A stretch of 12,138 nucleotides of DNA from Collinsella sp. AF02-46-1 (GTDB lineage: Bacteria; Actinomycetota; Coriobacteriia; Coriobacteriales; Coriobacteriaceae), in the NCBI GenBank assembly GCA_934876235.1, contig CAKXKM010000059.1:1-12138 (forward strand). The letters are read 5' to 3'. The notes beneath the pieces were generated by a model that saw only the letters and a list, made by a program, of their open reading frames with translations, had not been told where the DNA came from and did no database searches. Positions 1 through 6,105 of the stretch are shown in pieces (position 1 is the first letter of the stretch; each line of letters opens with the position of its first letter). The position numbers and the translations under genes were made by a program.

Positions 1-208
1 ATCCTATACGAATGGTGCGATCGCAACGTCCTATTCGAATTGATTCAGGTAGATTTATGGGGCTTGGTTGCGAAATTGGGGCGACTATAGCGCTCGATTG
101 CGGTTCAAGGGGCCTCGACTAGTGGTTCAGCTGGCCGAACAACTCGAAAAAAGTAGGTGGGCCAACCTGCCGACTATGTGAAGCACGCGAATTTGCTCGT
201 TTTGATGC
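1..208. other. Left-edge region, possible tail of an upstream plus-strand gene
   Basis: No complete gene is visible between the left edge and the exonuclease stop at 310. Plus-strand frame 1 is open from the edge to a TAG at 88-90 and reads like protein (ILYEWCDRNVLFELI and onward), so it could be the last 29 codons of a gene lying outside the window. Within it, the 14-base block at 2-15 recurs with few changes at 29-42, a 27-base offset (9 codons). Plus-strand frame 3 is also open, to about 122, so this is not decisive. From about 90 to 208 I see no coding signal, only a weak imperfect dyad (GTTC...GAAC, 125-140). A hairpin follows at 209-244. Confidence 0.25.
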
Positions 209-244
209 AAACTAGGGTGCAGCCATAAGACTGCGCCCTAGTTT
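209..244. terminator. Hairpin, probable weak two-way terminator
   Basis: A 14-bp stem with one G-T pair (209-222 with 231-244) encloses an 8-base loop. The stem ends in AAA/TTT on both sides, so each strand has only a short T run after the hairpin. It lies 65 bases past the exonuclease stop (minus strand) and downstream of any plus-strand gene entering from the left. It could therefore end transcription from either side. Assignment as a terminator rests on stem strength and position, because the T-tract is poor. Confidence 0.5.
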
Positions 245-309
245 ACTGCGTGCCGGTGCCTCCAGACGGATTGCACTGTGCCTGGCAGGCGCTCCCGCAG
301 ATGGATCGG

Positions 310-1278
310 TTATTTCGCGAATAGGTTCTTGAGGTTGAACTCGGCTTGGACGGTACGGAGCATGAGGTCGGTGTCGTCGAGGCCCAGGTGCTGCTCGTTG
401 GCGTCGGGCGCGAGGGTGCCGCGACGGCGTGCCCAGTTCTCGAGCGCGGCGGGGGCGGACTCGCGGGGGAGCGAGCGGACGTCGGCATCCAGGCTGCGGC
501 AGATCTGGCGCGAGTCGATGACGATGATCTTACCGGCGCGGCGTGCCTCGGCGTAGCCGTCCAGGTGGATCTTGAACCAGCTGTCCTCAAAGGCGGCGTT
601 GTGTGCCATGTACGGGTACTTCTTCATAAGCTTGAGCAGCTGCTTTTGCAGCTCCTTGTTCTCGCGGAAGGGCGTTTTGCCGTCGATGTCGTCCCAGGTA
701 ATGTGGTGGATATTCGACAGCGGCACATCCTCGCCGCGGTAGATGTCGGGCAGGCCGCAGTAGTGTGCCTCGGCGTCATGCGGGACGGCGTCGCTGGTGA
801 GCTCCATGATCTCCCAGCCCACGTTGATGATATAGCCGCGCTCGGGTGCACGTCCGGTGGTCTCGATGTCGATACCGAGCACGGTGCCCTGGATGGGCTT
901 GCGGGCGTAGGCCACGCCGAGCGCGTCGCGGTCGCCGCGGATTTCGCGCATAACGGACGCGGCGGTGCGCTTTTGCATCTTGCCGATGGCGGCGCAGGTG
1001 TCGGCATCGGACAGGCCGCGCGAGAGCGTCGCGGGCGTCACGTTGCGCAGACGCGCCTCGCCAATCTGGTCGCACAGGTCGCGGTTGCGGTCGGCCAGGT
1101 CGCGCACGGTGGCAAAGTCGAAGCCGGGGTCGCCCTCGGCGGTAAAGTACTCGGTCTCGAGCACCTTGAGGGCCTCCTCGCCCTTCTGGCGCTCGGACTC
1201 CATGGCGCCGTGGTCGCCGTAGATAAACATGGGGATAAACGGCTGGCGCTCGTATTCGAGTGCTTGCGATACGTTCAT
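310..1278 (-). CDS. DEDDh-family 3'-5' exonuclease domain protein
   Basis: This 322-residue protein has a DnaQ-like exonuclease domain in its C-terminal 190 residues. Motif I is GIDIETTG (D137, E139). Motif II is AHNAAFED (about 225-232). Motif III is HLGLDD (H297, with D302 at the usual five-residue distance), which makes it the DEDDh type. Such proteins remove nucleotides from 3' ends of DNA or RNA using two metal ions. Residues 1-130 precede the domain, look mostly helical and charged, and match nothing I recognise. In motif II the acidic residue normally right after F is E231, followed by D232. The ATG at 1278 has AAGGAG (1285-1290) six bases upstream, so the start is firm. The gene stands alone and is divergent from the metal permease. 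The exonuclease class is clear; the substrate and cellular role are not. Confidence 0.85.
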   Translation of the reverse strand: MNVSQALEYERQPFIPMFIYGDHGAMESERQKGEEALKVLETEYFTAEGDPGFDFATVRDLADRNRDLCDQIGEARLRNVTPATLSRGLSDADTCAAIGKMQKRTAASVMREIRGDRDALGVAYARKPIQGTVLGIDIETTGRAPERGYIINVGWEIMELTSDAVPHDAEAHYCGLPDIYRGEDVPLSNIHHITWDDIDGKTPFRENKELQKQLLKLMKKYPYMAHNAAFEDSWFKIHLDGYAEARRAGKIIVIDSRQICRSLDADVRSLPRESAPAALENWARRRGTLAPDANEQHLGLDDTDLMLRTVQAEFNLKNLFAK

Positions 1279-1359
1279 ATGCTACTCCTTGGACGGGCCG
1301 CGTTGTGCGGCTCGAGGTTACTGAGTTATGGCGAGATGATAGTTTACCATAGGCAACTA

Positions 1360-1387
1360 TTGGCACCGCGCCCGGGACAACTACAAT
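1360..1387 (+). promoter_or_regulatory. Candidate sigma-70-type promoter for the metal permease
   Basis: TTGGCA (1360-1365) and TACAAT (1382-1387) are separated by 16 bases, a good match to a housekeeping promoter. It lies 62 bases ahead of the permease ATG in a short divergent intergenic region. The predicted transcription start would be near 1394, inside the small dyad CCTAG-N7-CTAGG (1390-1406), which could be an operator. The assignment comes from sequence matching only. Confidence 0.5.
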
Positions 1388-1389
1388 AC

Positions 1390-1406
1390 CCTAGTTGACC
1401 GCTAGG
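1390..1406. promoter_or_regulatory. Small inverted repeat at the predicted start of permease transcription
   Basis: CCTAG (1390-1394) and CTAGG (1402-1406) form a perfect 5-bp dyad with a 7-base spacer, placed just after the candidate -10 box. A repressor bound here would block the promoter. A metal-sensing regulator would fit a metal exporter, but 5-bp arms can arise by chance and no regulator gene is in the window. Confidence 0.25.
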
Positions 1407-1449
1407 ACTTTTACAATGCTGCCGAAAGACACGAAAGGTTCCATCCGTC

Positions 1450-2538
1450 ATGGATTTACTGATTGATATTCTGCTCGACGCCGGCAAGGACACGCTGTCG
1501 CTGGTGCCGTTTTTGTTGGTGACGTATCTTGCTCTCGAGACACTTGAGCACGTTGCGGGCGACCGCGTCAACGGCGCTATCAAGCGCGCCGGCGCTGCGG
1601 GTCCCGTGGTTGGCTCGCTGCTGGGCATGGTGCCGCAGTGCGGATTTTCGGCCATGGCAGCAACGCTGTACGCCGGCCGTGTCGTGACCTTGGGCACGTT
1701 GGTGGCGGTGTTCCTTTCGACCTCCGATGAGATGCTGCCGCTGTTGCTTGCCGAGCAGGTTCCCGTGCAGACTATGGCGATGCTTTTGGCTTCGAAAGCG
1801 CTGATCGCACTGGTCACGGGTTTTATCGTGGACGCTGCCATTCGCGGCCTGCGCCGTAACGCCCGCGCGCACGCGGCGATTCGCCGTACCGTGCTGGGAA
1901 CCGCGGCCAACCCGGCCCACGTGAACTGCGCGCACGACGACCACAGCGGCGGTGACATCATCGACGAGGTGGCCGAGGCAGGCGTGAGCGCCGACCACAT
2001 CCACGAGCTGTGCGAGCGCGACCATTGCGGTTGTGATGAAGACGAGGACGAGCACGAACACGGACATGGCCACGATCACGGTCATGAGGGCGAACATGAA
2101 CACCATGACGGTCACGGTCACTCTCACTCCCACGAAGGGACGCCTGTCCTGTCGATCATCCGCAGTGCGATCTCGCACACCGTGCAGGTCTCGGTATTCA
2201 TTTTTCTGGTGACGCTGATTCTGGTCGCCGTGCTCGAGACGTTCGGCGAGTCCGCGATCGAGCAGTTCCTGCGCGGCAACGAGACACTCGCTGTCCTGGG
2301 TTCGGCGCTTGTCGGGCTGATTCCCAATTGCTCGGCGAGCGTGGTCATTACACAGCTGTATCTGGAAGGCGCGCTGCAACTGGCGCCGATGCTCGCCGGC
2401 ACGCTCATTTCCGCCGGCGTGGGTTATCTGGTGCTGTTCCGCACCAACCGCAGCGCCCGCGAAAATGCCGTGTTCCTGATCATGATGTACGTCATCGGCG
2501 CTGGCTGGGGCCTCATCCTCTCCGCCGTTGGCCTCTAA
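1450..2538 (+). CDS. Putative heavy-metal/manganese permease with histidine-rich loop (PF11449-like)
   Basis: This 362-residue inner-membrane protein resembles the family named ArsP_2 / putative 10-TM heavy-metal exporter, also called putative manganese transporter. It has two related membrane halves. The first carries GMVPQCGFSA (59-68) and the second GLIPNCSASV (289-298), so each half has G-x-x-P-x-C-x-x-S-like residues (C64, C294), as expected of an internally duplicated transporter. Between them, residues 157-228 form a hydrophilic loop with cysteines, acidic residues and 13 histidines within 202-228, a likely metal-binding segment. Direction and ion are not shown by the sequence; export of Mn, or of another divalent metal or arsenic species, is the usual guess. 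GAAAGG (1433-1438) lies 11 bases before the ATG. The gene has its own candidate promoter and a strong terminator, so it is probably monocistronic. Confidence 0.8.
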   Translation: MDLLIDILLDAGKDTLSLVPFLLVTYLALETLEHVAGDRVNGAIKRAGAAGPVVGSLLGMVPQCGFSAMAATLYAGRVVTLGTLVAVFLSTSDEMLPLLLAEQVPVQTMAMLLASKALIALVTGFIVDAAIRGLRRNARAHAAIRRTVLGTAANPAHVNCAHDDHSGGDIIDEVAEAGVSADHIHELCERDHCGCDEDEDEHEHGHGHDHGHEGEHEHHDGHGHSHSHEGTPVLSIIRSAISHTVQVSVFIFLVTLILVAVLETFGESAIEQFLRGNETLAVLGSALVGLIPNCSASVVITQLYLEGALQLAPMLAGTLISAGVGYLVLFRTNRSARENAVFLIMMYVIGAGWGLILSAVGL

Positions 2539-2546
2539 GTAGGCCT

Positions 2547-2622
2547 AAAAAATGGGCTTCAAATAGCCATGCTCAGCGCCTGCGCAATGCGGCGACGCAT
2601 GGCATTTTGAAGCCCGTTTTTT
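2547..2622. terminator. Strong two-way rho-independent terminator
   Basis: A long hairpin begins 15 bases after the permease stop. The outer stem pairs 2554-2563 with 2606-2615 (10 bp, GGGCTTCAAA). After a 2x2 mismatch a second 7-bp stem (2566-2572 with 2597-2603) follows, with further pairing possible inside (CGCC 2577-2580 with GGCG 2591-2594). Six T residues follow on the plus strand (2617-2622) and six A residues precede it (2547-2552), so it can act on both strands. It mainly ends the permease transcript and backs up the next terminator for the opposite strand. Confidence 0.9.
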
Positions 2623-2661
2623 GTTGAGCCATGGATTCCGAGCGCTCACACCGCTCAAAAC

Positions 2662-2700
2662 AAAAAGGTAGATTTTAGGCATGTCTCAAAAATCTACCTT
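2662..2700 (-). terminator. Rho-independent terminator of the HdeD-YaiI operon
   Basis: A perfect 12-bp stem (2665-2676 with 2689-2700) encloses a 12-base loop and begins two bases past the YaiI-family stop codon on the minus strand. The minus strand then reads a T-rich tail (TTTTGTTTTG, complement of 2654-2666). The stem is AT-rich, but its position and tail are typical. Confidence 0.85.
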
Positions 2701-2702
2701 GG

Positions 2703-3185
2703 TTAGTGCAGCAACTCGGTGAGGTTGCGTTTAAAGCGGGCGCGGTCTTCGCTGGTAAATGCTGCCGGACCGCGAGTGCGTCCGCCGGCGCGGCGTACCT
2801 TCTTTTCCTCGTGGCGAATAAACAGCTGCATGTCGATAGTCGCCTTGTCGTACACGCGCCCGCGCACACCGATGGCGGCGGCATCGCGCCCGAGCACCAT
2901 GCTCGCCAAGCCAATGTCCTGCGTCACGACCACGTCGCCCGCCTGCAGGCGTTCGACAATGGCAAAGTCGGCGCTGTCGGCGCCCACGCTCACGTCGAGC
3001 GTCGTGACCCAAAAGCCGCGTCGCGCGTGCTCGGCATCGCGCGGGTCGTCGCGGCGAATGTGTCGTTCCAGGTTTTGCGTGCTATTGCCGGCGATAACAA
3101 CGGCGACGCCCGCCCGCCGCGCGCAGTCAATCGACTCGCGCGTGACCGGGCAGGCGTCGGCATCAATAAAGAGCGTTCGCGGCAT
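2703..3185 (-). CDS. YaiI/YqxD family protein (DUF188, UPF0178)
   Basis: This 160-residue protein has the family signature at its N-terminus, FIDADACPV (residues 6-14, with D8 and D10), and the later acidic motif VVTQDIGLA (about 85-93). The tail GRTRGPAAF with basic surroundings is also usual for the family. Members have a PIN-like nuclease fold with conserved acidic residues, but the cellular role is unproven. Length matches the family norm of about 150. The ATG at 3185 abuts the stop codon of the HdeD-like gene (TAG at 3188-3186) with no gap and no clear Shine-Dalgarno sequence. Translation therefore probably depends on coupling to the upstream gene. It is the last gene of a two-gene minus-strand operon and ends in a hairpin terminator. 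Confidence 0.9.
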   Translation of the reverse strand: MPRTLFIDADACPVTRESIDCARRAGVAVVIAGNSTQNLERHIRRDDPRDAEHARRGFWVTTLDVSVGADSADFAIVERLQAGDVVVTQDIGLASMVLGRDAAAIGVRGRVYDKATIDMQLFIRHEEKKVRRAGGRTRGPAAFTSEDRARFKRNLTELLH

Positions 3186-3788
3186 CTAGTGCACCAGTTT
3201 GCCAAATTGAATGGCGCGAACAATGAGCGTTACGCCAAACACCAGCAGTGCGGCGCCACTAAAGATGACAAGCATCTTGGCCGACCACAGCGGATAGATA
3301 AACACGAACATGCCGGCGATGATGGAGAGTGCACCGCTCAGGATGGCAAGGGCGCGGTTGGACGAAAGCTCGGACTCCAGAATGGACATGACACCTTCGA
3401 CAATCCAGCCAAAGCCGGCCACGATAACCACCATCGTGGTGAGTGTCGCGGTCGAGAAGGCCTGGTTGCGCAGGATTATGACGCCGCCCAGGATAATGAG
3501 TAGGTTGGAGATGATGCTCGTCACGCGCCAGCCGGTGGGCAGCAGCGGCTCGAAAACAGCGGTAAACAGCCTGATCGCGGCCGTGATCACAAAGTAGATG
3601 CCCAAGACGGTCGTCAAAAAGACGAGGGACTTGGCGGGTGCAAAAAGCAGCGCGATGCCAGCAATGAGCGCCACGACGCCCGTGATGGCGTAGATCCAGC
3701 GCACGGCCTTGACGGCTTTGCCCGCCATACTTTTCTCGTCAAATCCAAACTGGCTCGATTTTTGGTCATCGTTCCTAAAGATACCCAT
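3186..3788 (-). CDS. HdeD-like DUF308 membrane protein
   Basis: This 200-residue protein has a short charged N-terminus (about 30 residues) and then roughly six hydrophobic segments: WIYAITGVVALIAGIALLF, LVFLTTVLGIYFVITAAI, a segment around ISNLLIILGGVIIL, one around LTTMVVIVAGFGWIVEGV, one around LAILSGALSIIAGMFVFIY, and one around MLVIFSGAALLVFGVTLIV. The repeated pairs with GI/GV turns are typical of DUF308/HdeD proteins, inner-membrane proteins named after an acid-resistance protein of E. coli. Their biochemical function is not established. The ATG at 3788 has AAGGAG (3794-3799) five bases upstream. It is first in an operon with the YaiI-family gene and divergent from the nitroreductase, about 235 bases away. 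Confidence 0.85.
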   Translation of the reverse strand: MGIFRNDDQKSSQFGFDEKSMAGKAVKAVRWIYAITGVVALIAGIALLFAPAKSLVFLTTVLGIYFVITAAIRLFTAVFEPLLPTGWRVTSIISNLLIILGGVIILRNQAFSTATLTTMVVIVAGFGWIVEGVMSILESELSSNRALAILSGALSIIAGMFVFIYPLWSAKMLVIFSGAALLVFGVTLIVRAIQFGKLVH

Positions 3789-4023
3789 AACGTCTCCTTT
3801 CCGTGCGGCGTAAGCCTTGATCGTTACAACCAGTATCGCTTAAAGGCGCTGGCGTATGGGTCGGGGAGGGCGAAACGTAACCCAAAGGTCCCGAATTGTT
3901 TCCGTTGTTCCCCACGTCGCGGTTTTCTATTCAACAGGTGTAGAACATTGCAGCCCTGTTCGTTATTGCCTACGTTTTAGGTTAGATTTTCCTAAGGACA
4001 ATTGGCTTGTATTGGGGGTCCCT

Positions 4024-4695
4024 ATGAACGAAGCAGTTCCCGAGGCACCGTCGAGTGTCGAATCGATGGCAAAGCAAGGTTGCGAAAAGCTCGGTCTGGA
4101 AGCGTTTGATGCGCTGGTCCGTCGTGCCCGTACGTGCCGTCGCTTTGACGAGTCTATGCGCGTGCCGCGCGAGTTTTTGCTCGAGCTGGCGGAACTGGCG
4201 CACCTGGCTCCCTGCGGCGCCAATGCTCAGCGTCTGCGCTTTCACGTGGTGAGCGGTGCAGAGGACTGCGCGCGTGTATTTGACGAGCTTGCATGGGCCG
4301 GTGCGCTCAAGGATTGGCCGGGTCCCGATGAGGGCGAGCGCCCGACCGGCTACATCGCGATTCTTGCTGAGCGCGCCGTTCCGGGCAAGCCCGCCGCTCC
4401 CATTACCGATGTCGACACGGGCATTACCGCGCAGACGATGATGCTCGCCGCCCGCAGCGCCACGCCCGAGGTGGCAGCCTGCATGTTCAAGGCCTTTACG
4501 CCCCACGCGATCGATGCCATGGGGCTCGATAACGACAAGTATGAGCTCAAGCTGATCATGGCGTTTGGCATTCCGGCCGAGACACAGGTGATCGATGCGA
4601 TCGATTCCAACCCCGACGGCTCCATCAATTATTGGCGCGACGAGGCGCGGGTGCACCACGTACCCAAGCGTCCGCTTGCCGACGTGCTGCTGTAG
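4024..4695 (+). CDS. Nitroreductase-family FMN protein
   Basis: This 223-residue protein shows the nitroreductase-fold landmarks in order: RRARTCRRF (33-41), an FMN-contacting arginine stretch; LAPCGANAQRLRF (61-73), the A-x-S/C-x-x-N-x-Q motif; DTGITAQTMMLAA (131-143), the helix at the dimer interface; MAFGIPAE (179-186); and a C-terminal basic segment after YWRDEARVHH. Such enzymes are FMN-bound dimers that use NAD(P)H to reduce nitro compounds, quinones or similar acceptors. The physiological substrate cannot be told. I chose the ATG at 4024 because GGGGG (4014-4018) is well placed and the frame upstream (open to 3856) does not look like protein. An ATG at 4066 is a possible later start. 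The next gene lies 83 bases downstream beyond a REP-like hairpin. Confidence 0.85.
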   Translation: MNEAVPEAPSSVESMAKQGCEKLGLEAFDALVRRARTCRRFDESMRVPREFLLELAELAHLAPCGANAQRLRFHVVSGAEDCARVFDELAWAGALKDWPGPDEGERPTGYIAILAERAVPGKPAAPITDVDTGITAQTMMLAARSATPEVAACMFKAFTPHAIDAMGLDNDKYELKLIMAFGIPAETQVIDAIDSNPDGSINYWRDEARVHHVPKRPLADVLL

Positions 4696-4730
4696 TTGTG
4701 CGTCGTTGCGGTGCAATCCGGCGGCAAAAT

Positions 4731-4761
4731 CACCACAAAGGCTCCTGTCCCCTTTGTGGTG
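4731..4761. repeat. REP-like hairpin between nitroreductase and phosphatase genes
   Basis: A perfect 11-bp inverted repeat (4731-4741 CACCACAAAGG, 4751-4761 its complement) encloses a 9-base loop, CTCCTGTCC. On the minus strand the core reads GGGGACAGGAGCC, close to the GGGGACAGGCACC motif I recall from REP elements spread by RAYT (IS200/IS605-like) transposases. No T-tract follows, so it is not a normal terminator. It ends 17 bases before the GTG start of the first phosphatase and just before that gene's Shine-Dalgarno sequence. It could partly separate expression of the two genes or protect an mRNA end. No transposase is nearby. Confidence 0.6.
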
Positions 4762-4778
4762 GCACGAGGGGAGGGTGT

Positions 4779-5321
4779 GTGGCAGATCTGTATTTGGTGC
4801 GGCATGGGCAGACTGAGCTCAATGTGCAGAGCATTTTGCAGGGCTGGCACGATTCGCCGCTTACGGCGCGCGGGCGCGAGCAGGCGCTGACGGCGCGTAC
4901 GGCGTTTGCGGCGCGTGGCGTGGCCTTTGATCATGTGTATTCCTCGCCGTTGGGCCGGGCGCGGCATACGGCCGAGCTTATCGTTGGCGAGGGCCGTTCC
5001 ATTGAGCTGGTCGATGACCTGCGTGAGTGGCATTTTGGCTCGCTGGAGGGCACATCAAATCGCGAGATGCCGCCGCAGCCCTGGGGCGATTATCCGGTGG
5101 CCTTTGGCGGCGAGTCGGAAGTGCAGCTTCAGTCGCGCATGGTCGCGGCGCTGTCCCGCATCATGGCCAGGCCGCAGCACGACTGCGTGCTGGCGGTTTC
5201 CCACGGCTCAGCCTGCCAGGAGTTTCTTGAGTATGTGACTGGCGGGGGAGAGCTGCCCGATAACGGTGCCGTGCTTCATTTTGGCTATTGCGATGGGGCG
5301 TTTTCGCTCTTGGGTTGGTAA
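4779..5321 (+). CDS. Histidine phosphatase family protein, copy 1 (GTG start)
   Basis: This 180-residue cytosolic enzyme belongs to the phosphoglycerate mutase-like histidine phosphatase family. The catalytic loop is LVRHGQTELN, with H9 the expected phospho-acceptor and R8 beside it. R60 (SSPLGRARHT) binds phosphate, E83 (LREWHFGSLEG) is the likely acid, and H142 (AVSHGSA) is the second catalytic histidine. Full-length bacterial members are about 180-210 residues. I chose the GTG at 4779 because the family starts only a few residues before LVRHG and because GGAGG (4770-4774) is correctly placed; upstream codons in the same frame run through the REP-like hairpin. The gene is 17 bases before a paralogue, surely its operon partner. 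Substrate unknown: members act on sugar phosphates, nucleotides or cofactor precursors. Confidence 0.88.
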   Translation: MADLYLVRHGQTELNVQSILQGWHDSPLTARGREQALTARTAFAARGVAFDHVYSSPLGRARHTAELIVGEGRSIELVDDLREWHFGSLEGTSNREMPPQPWGDYPVAFGGESEVQLQSRMVAALSRIMARPQHDCVLAVSHGSACQEFLEYVTGGGELPDNGAVLHFGYCDGAFSLLGW

Positions 5322-5338
5322 CGAACGAAAGGACCCCT

Positions 5339-5974
5339 ATGAATAAAGATCTGTATCTGGTCCGTCATGGACAGACGATATTCAACCTTAAGCGTATCAT
5401 TCAGGGGTGGAGTGACTCGTCGCTCACACAGCTGGGCTGCGATCAGGCGGCGCGTGCCGGCATGTTCTTGCGTGCGCGCGGCATTGAGCCCGACCACGCC
5501 TACACCTCTACGCTGCACCGCACCGAACAGACCATCGCCAACCTGTGGTCGGGCATGACGTACGAGCGCCTGGACGGTCTGCGCGAGTGGTTCTTTGGCG
5601 ACTTTGAGGCCGAGCGCGTGATGCTTATGCCCGAGCGCCCGTGGCGCGATTTCTATCGCCAGTTTGGCGGTGAGGGCCAGATGCAGGTGCGCGAGCGCAT
5701 GGTGACGACGCTGACCGATCTTATGCGACGCCCGGACCATTCGTGCGTGCTCGCGGTGAGCCACGGGTCGGCCATCAAGGAGTTTTTGGATCACGTGAAG
5801 GGCACGGAGGCCGACGAGTGCGAGCGCGTGCCGGGCAACTGCTCGGTGCTGCATTTCGTGTTTGACGATACGACCGATACGTTTGAACTGGTTGAGATCT
5901 TTACGCAGGAAGACTACGCGCGCGAGCTGGGGCTTGAGCCGCTCGTGGCTGCCGCGGGTCCGCAGCGCGGGTAG
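5339..5974 (+). CDS. Histidine phosphatase family protein, copy 2
   Basis: This 211-residue protein is a clear paralogue of the preceding gene. It shares the opening DLYLVRHGQT, the following IIQGW-S/H-DS-LT segment, LREW-FG around E83, and CVLAVSHGSA with H142. E83 and H142 fall at identical residue numbers in both. Catalytic H10 and R61 are present, so it should be an active phosphatase. It differs after the REW motif (GDFEAERVM, where copy 1 has GSLEGTSN) and has about 30 extra C-terminal residues. The ATG at 5339 is preceded by GAAAGGA (5327-5333), and the stop of copy 1 is only 17 bases upstream, so the pair is cotranscribed and probably arose by tandem duplication. A two-way terminator follows at 6017-6057. 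Substrate cannot be assigned. Confidence 0.9.
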   Translation: MNKDLYLVRHGQTIFNLKRIIQGWSDSSLTQLGCDQAARAGMFLRARGIEPDHAYTSTLHRTEQTIANLWSGMTYERLDGLREWFFGDFEAERVMLMPERPWRDFYRQFGGEGQMQVRERMVTTLTDLMRRPDHSCVLAVSHGSAIKEFLDHVKGTEADECERVPGNCSVLHFVFDDTTDTFELVEIFTQEDYARELGLEPLVAAAGPQRG

Positions 5975-6016
5975 TTTGGGCGTGGCGGTGCGGGTCGCCG
6001 ACTTACTTCTCGATGC

Positions 6017-6057
6017 AAAAGGGGCGGAGATGCATGTACCTGCTGCATCTCCGCCCC
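6017..6057. terminator. Strong two-way terminator between convergent genes
   Basis: A perfect 14-bp GC-rich stem (6021-6034 with 6044-6057, GGGGCGGAGATGCA) encloses a 9-base loop. It sits between the end of phosphatase copy 2 (5974, plus) and the end of the DUF1015-like gene (6106, minus). On the minus strand a TTTT tail follows (6020-6017). On the plus strand the tail is C-rich, then CTGTTTGTTG. It probably ends both transcripts, better on the minus strand. Confidence 0.85.
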
Positions 6058-6105
6058 CCCCTGTTTGTTGAGCTGCCGATTTTTGTGCTGGGCGGTCTGG
6101 TCTTG

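Noticed and set aside
346..1398. A 350-codon open frame on the plus strand opposite the exonuclease gene
   Set aside because: It is the GC-driven antisense shadow of the exonuclease; it has no family motif, while the minus strand carries clear DEDDh motifs and a good ribosome binding site.
1395..1417. TTGACC and TACAAT as a promoter for the permease
   Set aside because: The spacing is only 11 bases; the TTGGCA/TACAAT pair at 1360-1387 has a proper 16-base spacing.
3856..4023. Upstream extension of the nitroreductase reading frame
   Set aside because: The extra 56 residues do not look like a nitroreductase N-terminus and the ATG at 4024 has a purine-rich site before it.
4632..4778. Upstream extension of phosphatase copy 1 starting inside the nitroreductase gene
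   Set aside because: It runs through the REP-like hairpin, is arginine-rich and unlike the family; the GTG at 4779 has GGAGG before it and sits three residues from the catalytic motif, as in the paralogue.
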